In this document: piece by piece, positions 15,741 to 24,789 of the stretch
How the letters are laid out: every line of letters starts with the position of its first letter
Position numbering within the stretch: the first letter of the stretch is position 1
Origin: Lachnospiraceae bacterium
Lineage (GTDB): Bacteria; Bacillota; Clostridia; Lachnospirales; Lachnospiraceae
Length of the DNA stretch: 51,133 bases
Direction: 5' to 3'
Assembly (NCBI GenBank): GCA_030526405.1
Contig: JAUNCZ010000019.1
Location: 1-51,133 of the forward strand
Made by a program: the position numbers and the translations under genes
The notes under the pieces: model-generated
Told to the model about the DNA's origin: nothing
Database searches by the model: none
The model's input: only the letters and a program-made list of their open reading frames with translations

Positions 15741-17198
15741 ATGTCAGTTGATAAAAGAAAAGGTATAACGCTGGCCGGTGCGGTGCTTTCAGGAACACTT
15801 GCTTTTACGGGAGCTGCCCCTGCAGCTGCAGCCCAGGTTTCTGAACAGGTGCTGGAGAGCGCAGTACATCAGACAGAAGAAAAAAAAGAAAAGGTCGTAT
15901 TTCTGAATACAGGAGCGGACTCTGAGGGAAATGCAGAGGATGTTTTTGAGGGACAGATCTTTCAGAGCTTTGAAGAAGCACTGAAGCATTTTCAGGGAGA
16001 GCAGGAGCTGCTTCTGCAGCCTGGCACAGAGCCGGAAAAGAAAATTCTGGTTCTTGTGGGAAGCACAGAACTTTCAAAGGAGCAGCAGGAGCTTCTTCAG
16101 GAGCTGGAAATCTGCCTGATGAGAGATACAGACTACCAGGCGGCTCTTAAGGAGTCTGCTGATAAAGATGCTGAAACAGACACTGCAGGAGATGCCGTGG
16201 GAACAGAGGAGAAGAAGGATGCTGAGAAGGAAGCACCGGTACAGTCCGGTGGTGAACTTTCCACTTCAGAGGAGAAAACAACTCCTCCTCTCATCTGGGA
16301 GGCACCACAGATCATCATCTCCCAGCCTGAGGAGAAGCCATTTCAGTTCCCTTCAGGGGGAAACGGAGCAGAGACTTCCGCAGATCAGTCTGAACAGGAT
16401 TCTGAGGAAAGCGGGTCCGATGAAAGGGAAAACGGTTCTGCAGGTATCCTGCTTCCGGGGTTTGAACTTCCATCCGGTGTGGCAGAGTCTGTTGCAGAGG
16501 AGACCTTTGGTTCTGAGGTGGAAGAGACAGAGTCATCGGAAGAAACTGCCGGCTCTGAGGAGAATGCAGAGGAACAGGAATTTTCTGAGGAGAAGGAACC
16601 GGATGCAGAGGAAATCCCTGATTCTGAGTTGGAAGAGGCGGAGTCCTCTGAGGATGTTCCAGTCATCGGTTCTGATGCGGAAGAGACAGAGCCTGCTGAG
16701 GAGGATGTGATCTTTGATCTGTTTGCAGCCTTTGATGGGGCGGACATGATGCTTCTTGCCGCTGAGGAGGAGGCAATGCCTGTAGCTCTTTCTGAGGAAA
16801 GTGCAGATGCAGAGGAGGTGAATCCACTTCTTGCAGAGGCGATGCCATTGAGACTTCCCGGCACAGATCTGGTGGGAGGAGGTACCTCCGGAGTTGGAGG
16901 AGGCAGCAAACCGGTGCCAACACCAACACCAAAGCCAACCCCTGCGCCAACCCCTGCGCCGACACCGGCACCGAAACCATCGGTACCATCAAATCCTGCA
17001 CAGGGCAGCGGTACAGCCGGAAATACAGCAGGAGGAGCTGCTTCCAGACCATCCGCTTCCGGAAACAATGGTGTGATCCAGACAGGGGATGCGTCCCACA
17101 GAACACTTTGGGGACTGAGTGCCGGTCTTTCAGGTGCCATGGCAGCCTATTTTGCTGCTCAGTGGAAAAAGCTCAGAAAAAATGCTCTTTCCAAATAA
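15741..17198 (+). CDS. Secreted acidic surface protein with sortase-like C-terminus
   Basis: The 485-residue protein begins with a basic N-terminus and a hydrophobic stretch ending in an Ala-rich site (about residues 8-31), a signal peptide. A small folded region of about 100 residues follows. It ends in a very long Glu/Ser-rich stretch (about 135-370) with degenerate EETxSSEE-type repeats. Then come a Gly-rich hinge and a Pro-Thr wall-spanning stretch (PTPTPKPTPAPTP). The C-terminus reads GVIQTGD, a hydrophobic helix and a basic tail, which looks like a variant sortase sorting signal. It therefore appears wall-anchored and mostly disordered. The folded domain and ligand are not recognised. 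A run of Pro/Ala and Glu codons explains the simple-sequence DNA here. Confidence 0.75.
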   Translation: MSVDKRKGITLAGAVLSGTLAFTGAAPAAAAQVSEQVLESAVHQTEEKKEKVVFLNTGADSEGNAEDVFEGQIFQSFEEALKHFQGEQELLLQPGTEPEKKILVLVGSTELSKEQQELLQELEICLMRDTDYQAALKESADKDAETDTAGDAVGTEEKKDAEKEAPVQSGGELSTSEEKTTPPLIWEAPQIIISQPEEKPFQFPSGGNGAETSADQSEQDSEESGSDERENGSAGILLPGFELPSGVAESVAEETFGSEVEETESSEETAGSEENAEEQEFSEEKEPDAEEIPDSELEEAESSEDVPVIGSDAEETEPAEEDVIFDLFAAFDGADMMLLAAEEEAMPVALSEESADAEEVNPLLAEAMPLRLPGTDLVGGGTSGVGGGSKPVPTPTPKPTPAPTPAPTPAPKPSVPSNPAQGSGTAGNTAGGAASRPSASGNNGVIQTGDASHRTLWGLSAGLSGAMAAYFAAQWKKLRKNALSK

Positions 17199-17216
17199 AA
17201 AAGGGTATGATATAAT
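17188..17216 (+). promoter_or_regulatory. Promoter for the SCIFF peptide gene
   Basis: TATAAT at 17211-17216 is preceded by TGA as an extended -10. TTTCCA at 17188-17193 is a fair -35 with 17-bp spacing. It overlaps the end of the surface-protein gene and gives a leader of roughly 25 nt. Confidence 0.6.
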
Positions 17217-17248
17217 ACTTTGCAGAATAAAATAAGGAGGATATGAGG

Positions 17249-17392
17249 ATGAAACATATCAAGACTTTAAACACAAAGAACCTTCAGAATACAGTGAAAA
17301 AAGGCGGATGTGGTGAGTGCCAGACTTCCTGCCAGTCAGCTTGCAAAACTTCCTGCACAGTAGGAAACCAGAGCTGCGAGCATACAAAGTAA
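17249..17392 (+). CDS. scfA: SCIFF ribosomal peptide precursor (six cysteines)
   Basis: The 47-residue peptide matches the SCIFF family (six cysteines in forty-five), which is nearly universal in Clostridia. The leader MKHIKTLNTKNLQ is followed by cysteines at 21, 24, 28, 32, 36 and 43. In known systems the partner radical-SAM enzyme links a cysteine sulfur to a nearby residue, forming a thioether (ranthipeptide). AGGAGG at 17235-17240 fits the ATG at 17249; an ATG at 17243 would be too close. The maturase gene starts 103 nt downstream beyond a strong hairpin terminator. Family identity is certain. The biological role of SCIFF is debated, with reports linking it to quorum sensing or metabolism. 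Confidence 0.96.
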   Translation: MKHIKTLNTKNLQNTVKKGGCGECQTSCQSACKTSCTVGNQSCEHTK

Positions 17393-17418
17393 TATTGCTT
17401 TACGAATGAATGCGGTAT

Positions 17419-17454
17419 CCCTGTTACCGGTTACCCGGTAACAGGGGTCTTTTT
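17419..17454 (+). terminator. Attenuating terminator between SCIFF and its maturase
   Basis: CCCTGTTACCGG pairs perfectly with CCGGTAACAGGG (12 bp) over a TTAC loop and is followed by a T-rich run. It probably makes the peptide message far more abundant than the maturase message. Confidence 0.85.
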
Positions 17455-17494
17455 CTGTTTACGAGAAAATATATAGTAAGGATGAATAACAACA

Positions 17495-18856
17495 GTGATA
17501 CATTTATATAAAAACAATGGTTATAACATGGTCCTTGATATCAACAGCGGATCCGTTCATGTGGTGGATGATCTGACCTATGATGTTCTGGATCTTATGA
17601 AACAGGAGAAAAATGCAGAGGAGATCTCAGCGGCCCTTGCAGGAAACTACCCTGCAGAGGAGATCAAAGAGGCCTGTGAGGAGTGTCAGGAGTTAAAGGA
17701 TCAGGGAATGCTCTTCACAGAGGATATCTACAAGAATGCCATTGACATCTTCCAGGAGCGCCCTGTGGTGATCAAGGCTCTTTGTCTGCATATTGCCCAT
17801 GACTGTAACCTGGCCTGCAGATATTGCTTTGCAGAGGAGGGTGAGTACCATGGAAGACGTGCCCTTATGTCCCTTGAGGTGGGTAAGAAGGCACTGGATT
17901 TCCTGATTGCAAACTCCGGATCCAGAAAAAATCTGGAGGTGGATTTCTTCGGAGGAGAACCTCTGATGAACTGGCAGGTTGTTAAGGACCTGGTTGCCTA
18001 CGGAAGAGAGCAGGAGAAGATCCATGACAAGAATTTCCGTTTCACACTTACCACAAACGGTGTGCTTCTGGATGATGAGATCATGGAGTTCTGCAATAAA
18101 GAGATGGGAAATGTGGTTCTCAGTATTGACGGACGTCAGAGTGTCCATGACTTTATGCGTCCTTTCAGAAGAGGTGCAGGAAGCTACGAACTGATCGTTC
18201 CGAAATTCCAGAAATTTGCTGAGAGCAGAAATCAGGATAAATACTATGTTCGTGGAACATTTACCCACCACAATCTGGATTTTGCCGCTGATGTACTGCA
18301 TCTGGCAGATCTGGGATTCAAACAGATCTCTGTGGAGCCTGTTGTGGCACCTCCTACAGAGGATTATGCCATCCGTGAGGAGGATCTTCCCATCATCATG
18401 GAGCAGTATGATCTGCTGGCCCGTGAAATCATCAAGAGAAACAAAGAGGGAAGAGGCTTTAATTTCTTCCACTTTATGATCGACCTGACAGGTGGTCCAT
18501 GCGTTTACAAACGTCTTTCCGGCTGTGGCTCCGGAACAGAGTACCTGGCAGTTACTCCATGGGGTGATTTCTACCCATGCCATCAGTTCGTAGGACAGGA
18601 GCAGTTCTGCCTTGGAAATGTGGATGAGGGAATCACAAAACAGGAGATCTGTGGAGAATTCAAAAAATGCAATGTCTATGCAAAACCAGAGTGTTCTGAG
18701 TGCTTTGCAAGATTCTACTGCAGCGGCGGCTGTGCTGCCAACTCCTTCAACTTTACAGGAAAGATCAATGATGTATATGAGATCGGCTGTGCAATGCAGC
18801 GCAAGAGAATCGAGTGTGCACTGATGATCAAGGCTGCAATGGCTGAGGAAGAGTAA
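17495..18856 (+). CDS. scfB: SCIFF radical-SAM maturase
   Basis: The 453-residue protein is the radical-SAM enzyme that modifies SCIFF. The N-terminal part (about 1-90) resembles the peptide-recognition domain of this family. The SAM cluster motif CNLACRYC gives C104, C108 and C111. The C-terminal SPASM-like region is rich in cysteines (CGSG, PCHQF, CNVY, CSECFARFYCSGGC) for two auxiliary iron-sulfur clusters. The start is GTG at 17495, judged by the family's conserved opening (MIHLYKNNGYN) and a weak AAGGA upstream. It sits directly before secDF, the usual clostridial neighbourhood. It should act in the cytoplasm on the 47-residue peptide encoded just upstream. Confidence 0.95.
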   Translation: MIHLYKNNGYNMVLDINSGSVHVVDDLTYDVLDLMKQEKNAEEISAALAGNYPAEEIKEACEECQELKDQGMLFTEDIYKNAIDIFQERPVVIKALCLHIAHDCNLACRYCFAEEGEYHGRRALMSLEVGKKALDFLIANSGSRKNLEVDFFGGEPLMNWQVVKDLVAYGREQEKIHDKNFRFTLTTNGVLLDDEIMEFCNKEMGNVVLSIDGRQSVHDFMRPFRRGAGSYELIVPKFQKFAESRNQDKYYVRGTFTHHNLDFAADVLHLADLGFKQISVEPVVAPPTEDYAIREEDLPIIMEQYDLLAREIIKRNKEGRGFNFFHFMIDLTGGPCVYKRLSGCGSGTEYLAVTPWGDFYPCHQFVGQEQFCLGNVDEGITKQEICGEFKKCNVYAKPECSECFARFYCSGGCAANSFNFTGKINDVYEIGCAMQRKRIECALMIKAAMAEEE

Positions 18857-18958
18857 ATTGAAATATTGTCTGCAGCGGGGACCGATACAGGACTCCCCTC
18901 TGCGGATTATATGGGGCAACACAGAGTTGCCGAAATAAAGAAAAAAGAGGATGTAATC

Positions 18959-21265
18959 ATGAAGAAAAGAACCAGTATCGTAACATTAGTGATCTGCTTC
19001 TGTTTGACTGTACTTCTTGGTTTCACCGCTGTTAAGGGATGGGGACCAACAGGAACCGGCGCAATGAAGAATATCCGCACCGGACTTGATCTTTCAGGCG
19101 GTGTCAGCATCACATACCAGACTGTGGAGGCTCATCCCTCTGCAGAGGCTATGGCTGATACTATTTTTAAACTCCAGCAGCGTGTGGATCAGTACAGCAC
19201 TGAGGCACAGGTTTATCAGCAGGGAGACAATCGTATCTGCGTTGAGATCCCAGGTGTCAGCGATGCCAACACCATTCTTGAGGAGCTGGGAAAACCAGGT
19301 TCCCTGTCCTTTATGGATGAGAACGGTGAGGTAGTACTTGAGGGTACAGATATTGCTGCAGCAGAGGGCTTATCCATGCAGGATCAGACCACAGGACAGA
19401 GACAGTATTATGTATCTCTTTCCATGACTTCTGAGGGTGCCGACAAATTTGCTGAGGCAACAAAAAACAATGTGGGAAAACCGATTTACATCGTTTATGA
19501 CGATACAGTGATCAGCAGCCCTACAGTAAGACAGGCAATCACAGGCGGACAGGCTCAGATTGACAATATGGAGTCCCTTGAGGCTGCAAAAAATCTGGCT
19601 GCCAATATCCGTATCGGTTCCCTGTCACTGGAGCTGGAGGAGATCTACTCCAACGTGGTGGGAGCTACACTTGGACAGGAGGCACTGAGCACCAGCCTTA
19701 AGGCAGGTCTCATCGGCATTCTGCTGGTTATCCTGTTTATGATCCTTGTTTACCGCATCTCCGGTCTGGCAGCAGGATGGGCGCTTCTGATCTTTACATT
19801 CCTGGATCTGATCTTCCTGAATGCATTTGATATCACACTGACACTGACCGGTATCGCCGGTGTTATCCTGACCATCGGTATGGCGGTAGATGCCAACGTG
19901 ATCATCTATGCCCGTATGCGTGAGGAGTATGCTCTCGGAAAATCTCTGAAGAGTTCCATTCAGGCCGGATTTAAGAAGGCATTTTCAGCAATCATCGATG
20001 GAAACGTTACAACACTGATCGCTGCAGCTGTTCTCTATGCTCTGGGAACAGGCTCAATCCGCGGCTTTGCCACCACTCTGGCTATCGGTATTGTTCTGTC
20101 CATGTTCTCAGCACTGGTGGTTTCCAGACTGATCTCCATGGCATTCTACGGAATCGGAATCAGAAGTGAGAAGGCTTACGGTGTGCTGAAGGCAAGAAAA
20201 CCGGTTGATTTCCTGCAGAAAAAGGTTGTATTCCTGATCGTTTCCCTGGCGCTGATCATCTCTGCACCTGTGGGAATGGCTGTTTACAACGGAAAAACAG
20301 GCCAGCCTATGAACTACAGTCTTGATTTCATCGGTGGTACTGCAACAACCGTTGATTTCCATCAGGATTTCACTCTGAATGAGCTGGACGAGAAGATTCA
20401 GCCAATCGTGTCAGAAATTACAGGGGATGCCAATATTCAGTTCCAGCAGGTTACAAGCTCTACACAGGTTGTGATCAAAACCAGAGAGCTTACCGTTGAC
20501 GAGCGTGAGGCACTGAACCAGTCCATCATGGATAACTACAGTGATGTAACTGCAGAAGATATCACAGCAGAGAACATCTCCTCCACCATCTCCGGTGAGA
20601 TGAAGGCAAATGCTTCCAAGGCGGTTGTGATCGCTGTGATCTGCATGCTTCTGTATATCTGGGTTCGTTTCAGGGATCTTCGCTTTGCATCCAGCTCCGT
20701 ACTGGCACTGGTGCATGATATCCTGATCGTTCTGGTATTCTATGTATGGTCCCGCTTCTCTGTTGGATCTACATTCATTGCAGTAATGCTGACAATCCTT
20801 GGATACTCCATCAATGCAACCATCGTTGTATTTGACCGTATCCGCGAAAATATGGTATCCATGAAGGGAAGCAGCCTGAAGAGAATCGTAAATACTTCTG
20901 TAACTCAGACACTGACAAGAAGTATCTATTCCTCTCTCACAACCTTCATCACCATCTTTGTGCTGTATCTGATGGGTGTTCCTGCAATCAAGGAGTTTGC
21001 ACTTCCTATCATCATCGGTATCATCACAGGAGCATATTCTTCTGTATGCCTGGCAGGATCTCTGTGGTATGTGATGAAGACAAAGGTTGGAAAGAACAGA
21101 TTCAGAGAGTTCAAGGATGCGGATGAGACAGCAGTTTCCCCTGTGGCACCTGCACAGGAGGGAGCAGCAGCACCGGCGCAGCCAGCTGTCGGCACCGGCA
21201 AAAAACATGTGAAAAAGGATCGTTCTGAGCTTCAGAGCACAAAACGTAAAAAACACAGAAAATAA
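18959..21265 (+). CDS. secDF: SecD-SecF fusion protein-export subunit
   Basis: The 768-residue membrane protein fuses SecD and SecF, which use the proton or sodium gradient to pull proteins through SecYEG. The SecD half shows an N-terminal helix, GLDLSGGVSI, an extracytoplasmic domain and GMAVDANVIIYARMREE. The SecF half begins around residue 430 with DFIGGTATTVDF and contains GYSINATIVVFDRIREN. The C-terminus is Ala/Pro-rich then basic. I chose ATG 18959 because AGAGG lies 8 nt upstream; an in-frame start 93 nt earlier lacks support. Fusion of D and F is known in many Firmicutes. A GC-rich hairpin in the gap after scfB (about 18872-18905) may tune expression. Confidence 0.95.
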   Translation: MKKRTSIVTLVICFCLTVLLGFTAVKGWGPTGTGAMKNIRTGLDLSGGVSITYQTVEAHPSAEAMADTIFKLQQRVDQYSTEAQVYQQGDNRICVEIPGVSDANTILEELGKPGSLSFMDENGEVVLEGTDIAAAEGLSMQDQTTGQRQYYVSLSMTSEGADKFAEATKNNVGKPIYIVYDDTVISSPTVRQAITGGQAQIDNMESLEAAKNLAANIRIGSLSLELEEIYSNVVGATLGQEALSTSLKAGLIGILLVILFMILVYRISGLAAGWALLIFTFLDLIFLNAFDITLTLTGIAGVILTIGMAVDANVIIYARMREEYALGKSLKSSIQAGFKKAFSAIIDGNVTTLIAAAVLYALGTGSIRGFATTLAIGIVLSMFSALVVSRLISMAFYGIGIRSEKAYGVLKARKPVDFLQKKVVFLIVSLALIISAPVGMAVYNGKTGQPMNYSLDFIGGTATTVDFHQDFTLNELDEKIQPIVSEITGDANIQFQQVTSSTQVVIKTRELTVDEREALNQSIMDNYSDVTAEDITAENISSTISGEMKANASKAVVIAVICMLLYIWVRFRDLRFASSSVLALVHDILIVLVFYVWSRFSVGSTFIAVMLTILGYSINATIVVFDRIRENMVSMKGSSLKRIVNTSVTQTLTRSIYSSLTTFITIFVLYLMGVPAIKEFALPIIIGIITGAYSSVCLAGSLWYVMKTKVGKNRFREFKDADETAVSPVAPAQEGAAAPAQPAVGTGKKHVKKDRSELQSTKRKKHRK

Positions 21266-21340
21266 TACTGGATCACAGACCTGAAGGGTTCGGGAGAACA
21301 GACAGAACTTCTGTTTCCTCAGAGTGATCCTGAAATAGTG

Positions 21341-21371
21341 AGGGGACCGTTGTCAGAGACAATGGTCCTCT
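21341..21371 (+). other. Hairpin between secDF and the CmpB-like gene
   Basis: Fourteen base pairs, including two G-T pairs, form around an AGA loop. The run after it is weak in T, so it may be an RNA processing or partial termination site rather than a full terminator. Confidence 0.45.
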
Positions 21372-21464
21372 TATGCTTTGGTGAACTGGCATGGTGAGAA
21401 GGCACAGCTATTGGAAGCCGATAGAAGCTGTGTCCGGCAGCATGCAGTTGAGAGGAGAGTATGT

Positions 21465-22568
21465 ATGGACAATCTGTATTATCTTACAGCCTATTTTCTG
21501 ATCTATGGATTTCTTGGATGGGTGCTGGAGGTGGTGTTCCACGCCGTCTGTGTGGGCAAGGTGATCAACCGGGGATTTCTCAACGGCCCCATCTGCCCGA
21601 TCTATGGGGTGGGAATGCTGGGAATCCTGACCCTTTTGAGCCCTCTGGAGGACCATCCGCTTCTTCTGTATGCAGGAGGCATCCTGTTTGCCACCCTGGT
21701 GGAACTGGTGGGAGGCTTTGTGCTGTACAGGCTGTTTCACCTGCGGTGGTGGGATTATTCCGATGAGCCCTTTAATCTGGGGGGCTACATCTGTCTGAAG
21801 TTTTCCATTGCCTGGGGAATCTGTATTATCTTTGTTCTGAAGCTGATCCACCCCGTTATTCGCCTGAATGTCCACATTCTGGATAATTTGCTGGGACATG
21901 TGGTCATAGCGCTGCTGTATGTTTTATTTACTGCGGATCTGATCATTACCGTACTCAGCATCATGAATCTGAACAGGGATCTGAAAAAACTGAATGCCCT
22001 GGCTGAGGATATCCGTCATACCAGCGATACCCTCACAGACCGGATCGCCAGCAAAGCCATTGAAACCGAGGTGAAGGTGCAGGAGGGCCGGGTTCAGGCC
22101 GCCCTGGCCAGAGCGGAGTTCCGTGATAAGCTGGAGGATCTTCGTGACAGAACAGACCAGCTGACGGATGGTGTCCGTGATAAAGCCGGGGATCTGACAG
22201 AGGATCTTCGTGACAGGATAGAGGATCTGACAGAGGAGATTCAGGACAGAGCAGAGGATCTGACGGATGAATTCCTGGAAAAGGCAGAGGATTTTCGTGA
22301 AAAAGTGGATGAACTTCACGAAAAAGCAGAGCAGTTCGGAGAAAGACTTCTGCAGCATCCCCGCAGTCTGAGGACCTTTAACTACCAGCGTCTGCGGAGA
22401 GCTTATCCCAGATTGCACCATGCAGAGTATGACAGGGAACTGAAATCTGTGATGGAGGTGCTGCGGGACAGAAAGAGTCTGTTGCGGAAAGATAAAAAGC
22501 AAAATGAAAATATGCAGACAGAAAACAGCTGCTGTGAAAGTAATGGGAAGAGGGAGGAGAAATATTGA
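21465..22568 (+). CDS. CmpB-like (PF06541) membrane protein with amphipathic repeat tail
   Basis: The 367-residue protein has about 165 residues of membrane segments. These include FLIYGFLGWVLEV and NRGFLNGPICPIYG motifs typical of the ABC_trans_CmpB/DUF1113 family. The family name suggests an ABC permease, but no ATPase is nearby and the role is unproven. From about residue 205 to 290 it carries a charged amphipathic helix of roughly 11-residue units (LRDR.xDLTDxxRDKAxD pattern) with no proline. It ends in a basic tail. I chose ATG 21465 because GAGGAGAG precedes it. The stop overlaps the TTG start of recJ (TTGA), so translation is coupled. Confidence 0.75.
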   Translation: MDNLYYLTAYFLIYGFLGWVLEVVFHAVCVGKVINRGFLNGPICPIYGVGMLGILTLLSPLEDHPLLLYAGGILFATLVELVGGFVLYRLFHLRWWDYSDEPFNLGGYICLKFSIAWGICIIFVLKLIHPVIRLNVHILDNLLGHVVIALLYVLFTADLIITVLSIMNLNRDLKKLNALAEDIRHTSDTLTDRIASKAIETEVKVQEGRVQAALARAEFRDKLEDLRDRTDQLTDGVRDKAGDLTEDLRDRIEDLTEEIQDRAEDLTDEFLEKAEDFREKVDELHEKAEQFGERLLQHPRSLRTFNYQRLRRAYPRLHHAEYDRELKSVMEVLRDRKSLLRKDKKQNENMQTENSCCESNGKREEKY

Positions 22569-24283
22569 AGGAGAACTGGGTAGTAGCGGCAAAAAGGGCA
22601 GACTTTGCTGCCATCGGACAGCGCTTTTCCATTGATCCGGTTATTGCACGGCTCATCAGGAACCGTGATGTACAGGGGGAGGAGGATATCAGAAAATATC
22701 TTCAGGGAACCCTGGAGGATCTCCATGAGCCGGAGCTGATGAAGGATATGAGAAAAGGTGCTGAACTGATCCTGTCCTATATTAATGCTGAGAAAAAAAT
22801 CCGTATTATCGGAGATTATGATATTGACGGTGTGATGTCCTCCTATATTTTACTGAGAGGCTTCACTCGTTTAGGCGCAAAGGTGGATGTACGGATCCCG
22901 GATCGTATTCAGGATGGATATGGTCTCAATGGTAACCTGGTAAAACAGGCCCATGAAGAGGGCGCAGAGCTGATGGTAACCTGTGACAATGGAATCTCAG
23001 CCCTGGAGCAGATTGCCCTGGCAAAGGAGCTGGGTATGGCGGTGGTGATCACAGACCACCATGAGGTGCCCTTTGAGGATACATCGGAGGGCGAGCGATA
23101 TTTCCGGATTCCGCCCGCCGATGCAGTGATCAATCCCAAGCAGGAGGATTGCGGCTATCCCTTTAAGGGAATCTGCGGAGCAGTGGTGGCCTGGAAGCTG
23201 GTGTGCTGTCTCTATGATCTGGCAGGGATTCCATCAGAAGAAAAATATGAATTTCTGGAGTATGCAGGCTTTGCCACCATTGGCGACGTGATGGAACTGA
23301 AGGAGGAAAACAGGATTATTGTAAAGGAGGGACTGAAGCAGCTGCGCCATACAAAGAATCTGGGCATGCAGCAGCTGATCCTGCAGAATGATCTGGATCC
23401 TGAGACAATCAGTACCTACCATGTGGGCTTTGTGCTGGGACCCTGCATGAATGCCAGCGGCCGTCTGAACACCGCAGAGCGGGCGCTTCAGATGCTCTGT
23501 GCCCGGGATGTGGAAACTGCATCCCGTCTGGCAGGGGATCTGAAGGCCCTGAATGACAGCAGAAAGGAGATGACCAGACAGGGTGAGGAGGAGGCCATCC
23601 GCATGGTGGAGCAGTCCTCTTTACGTGATGACCGTGTACTGGTGGTTTATATGCCGGATTGCCATGAAAGTCTTGCAGGCATCATTGCAGGAAGGCTGAA
23701 GGAGCATTTTGGCAAGCCCTCCTTTGTGCTGACAAAATCCGAACATGGGGTCAAGGGCTCTGGTCGATCCATCGAAAGCTACAGCATGTATGAGGAGCTG
23801 ATCCGTTGCGGAGATCTGCTGAGTAAATTTGGAGGCCATCCCATGGCGGCGGGACTGTCCCTGGAGGAGAAAAATGTACCGGTGTTCAGAAAGCGGATCA
23901 ATGAACTCTGCACTCTCACAGAGGAGGATCTGGTGAAGAAGGTTACCATCGATGTTCCCATGCCTGTGAGCTATATCCATATGGATCTTGTGCAGCAGAT
24001 CCAGCTTCTGGAGCCATTTGGAACAGGAAATCCCCGTCCTGTATTTGCTGAGAGGAATCTGAAGGTGAGAAATATCCGGGTGATGGGGGCTGCAAGGCGT
24101 GCTGCCCGGCTCCAGGTACAGAATGACCAGGGAGCGGTGATGCAGGCCATCTATTTTGGTGATGCAGATGCATTTGCAGATTATTGCCGGATGCATGAGA
24201 CCATTACCGTGCTGTATTATCCTGAGATCAACCGGTTTATGGGCAGAGAGACCCTGCAGATCAAGATCACCGGATATCGCTGA
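22565..24283 (+). CDS. recJ: Single-stranded-DNA-specific exonuclease RecJ
   Basis: The 572-residue protein is a DHH-family 5'-3' exonuclease for recombination and repair. Motif I is DYDIDG (84-89), CDNG is at 140-143, DHH at 164-166, and the RecJ NASGRLNTAERA segment is present, followed by the DHHA1 and OB-fold parts. Length is normal. The start is TTG at 22565, overlapping the stop of the previous gene; GGGAGGAG lies upstream. In many Firmicutes recJ is followed directly by apt and relA. Here apt lies 10.9 kb away, beyond trp, gltX and adh. The 67-nt repeat at 24279 overlaps the stop codon. Confidence 0.96.
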   Translation: MKENWVVAAKRADFAAIGQRFSIDPVIARLIRNRDVQGEEDIRKYLQGTLEDLHEPELMKDMRKGAELILSYINAEKKIRIIGDYDIDGVMSSYILLRGFTRLGAKVDVRIPDRIQDGYGLNGNLVKQAHEEGAELMVTCDNGISALEQIALAKELGMAVVITDHHEVPFEDTSEGERYFRIPPADAVINPKQEDCGYPFKGICGAVVAWKLVCCLYDLAGIPSEEKYEFLEYAGFATIGDVMELKEENRIIVKEGLKQLRHTKNLGMQQLILQNDLDPETISTYHVGFVLGPCMNASGRLNTAERALQMLCARDVETASRLAGDLKALNDSRKEMTRQGEEEAIRMVEQSSLRDDRVLVVYMPDCHESLAGIIAGRLKEHFGKPSFVLTKSEHGVKGSGRSIESYSMYEELIRCGDLLSKFGGHPMAAGLSLEEKNVPVFRKRINELCTLTEEDLVKKVTIDVPMPVSYIHMDLVQQIQLLEPFGTGNPRPVFAERNLKVRNIRVMGAARRAARLQVQNDQGAVMQAIYFGDADAFADYCRMHETITVLYYPEINRFMGRETLQIKITGYR

Positions 24284-24345
24284 TGCAAGCATCTCTCTTT
24301 TCCCCTCGCCTGCGTCTCTGCGCCTTAGAGGCGGGGGACTGCTGG
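24279..24345 (+). repeat. 67-nt palindromic repeat, copy A
   Basis: This copy begins at the recJ stop codon and matches the reverse complement of 35734-35800 at 58 of 67 positions without gaps. It contains a 9-bp stem (CCCTCGCCT-type arm with AGGCGGGGG-type arm) enclosing a CGTCTCTGCG loop region. Confidence 0.75.
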
Positions 24346-24364
24346 AAGTGGCTCAAAATAACTG

Positions 24365-24393
24365 TTGACACCGTTGCTTTACCGTGATAAACT
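24365..24393 (+). promoter_or_regulatory. Promoter of the trp operon
   Basis: A perfect TTGACA at 24365-24370 and TAAACT at 24388-24393 are 17 bp apart, with TGA just before the -10 (extended form). Transcription would start near 24400, at the base of the T-box leader. Confidence 0.7.
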
Positions 24394-24394
24394 A

Positions 24395-24773
24395 ACGAAG
24401 AACTTAAGAATTTAAACCGTTGAAGCGGAGATAACGGCAATTATGCCTTTACAGAGAGCCCGGATGGCTGAGATCGGGTGAGAAACAGGTTGTCAAATGG
24501 ACCGCGGAGGGCACAGTCAAAGGAGTGATGCTCTGGCTGCAGAGGCAGACAGAGTGAGACATCTCATCAGATCAGACAGAGGGAGTTGTGAGATGGAATT
24601 CTGAGTATTCTGTGACGTAAGACACACGTTAGTTGTCAGGGATATGCTGGTATCCTGGAAAGAGCACAGAGGTTCTGTGAAATCAAGGTGGCACCGCGGA
24701 TTGTTGCTACATACCATGTTTATGTATGATTCGTCCTTGAAAGAATGTAACTATTCTTTCAGGGACTTTTTTT
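24395..24773 (+). promoter_or_regulatory. Trp T-box riboswitch leader
   Basis: The leader carries the invariant T-box AAGGTGGCACCGCGG at 24685-24699 and a factor-independent terminator at its end. The specifier is most likely TGG at 24498-24500, in CAAATGGACCGC at the top of the Stem I strand, and codes for tryptophan. The bulge reads TGGC, which would pair with a tRNA ending GCCA, as expected for tRNA-Trp with discriminator G. Uncharged tRNA-Trp should stabilise the antiterminator and switch on trpDCFBAEG. The codon reading is by eye and fits the downstream genes. Confidence 0.92.
24733..24773 (+). terminator. T-box-controlled terminator
   Basis: GTCCTTGAAAGAAT pairs with ATTCTTTCAGGGAC (14 bp, one G-T) over a GTAACT loop, then seven T residues. 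Its 5' arm also belongs to the antiterminator, the normal T-box arrangement. Confidence 0.93.
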
Positions 24774-24789
24774 ATTTCATAGGATTCGG

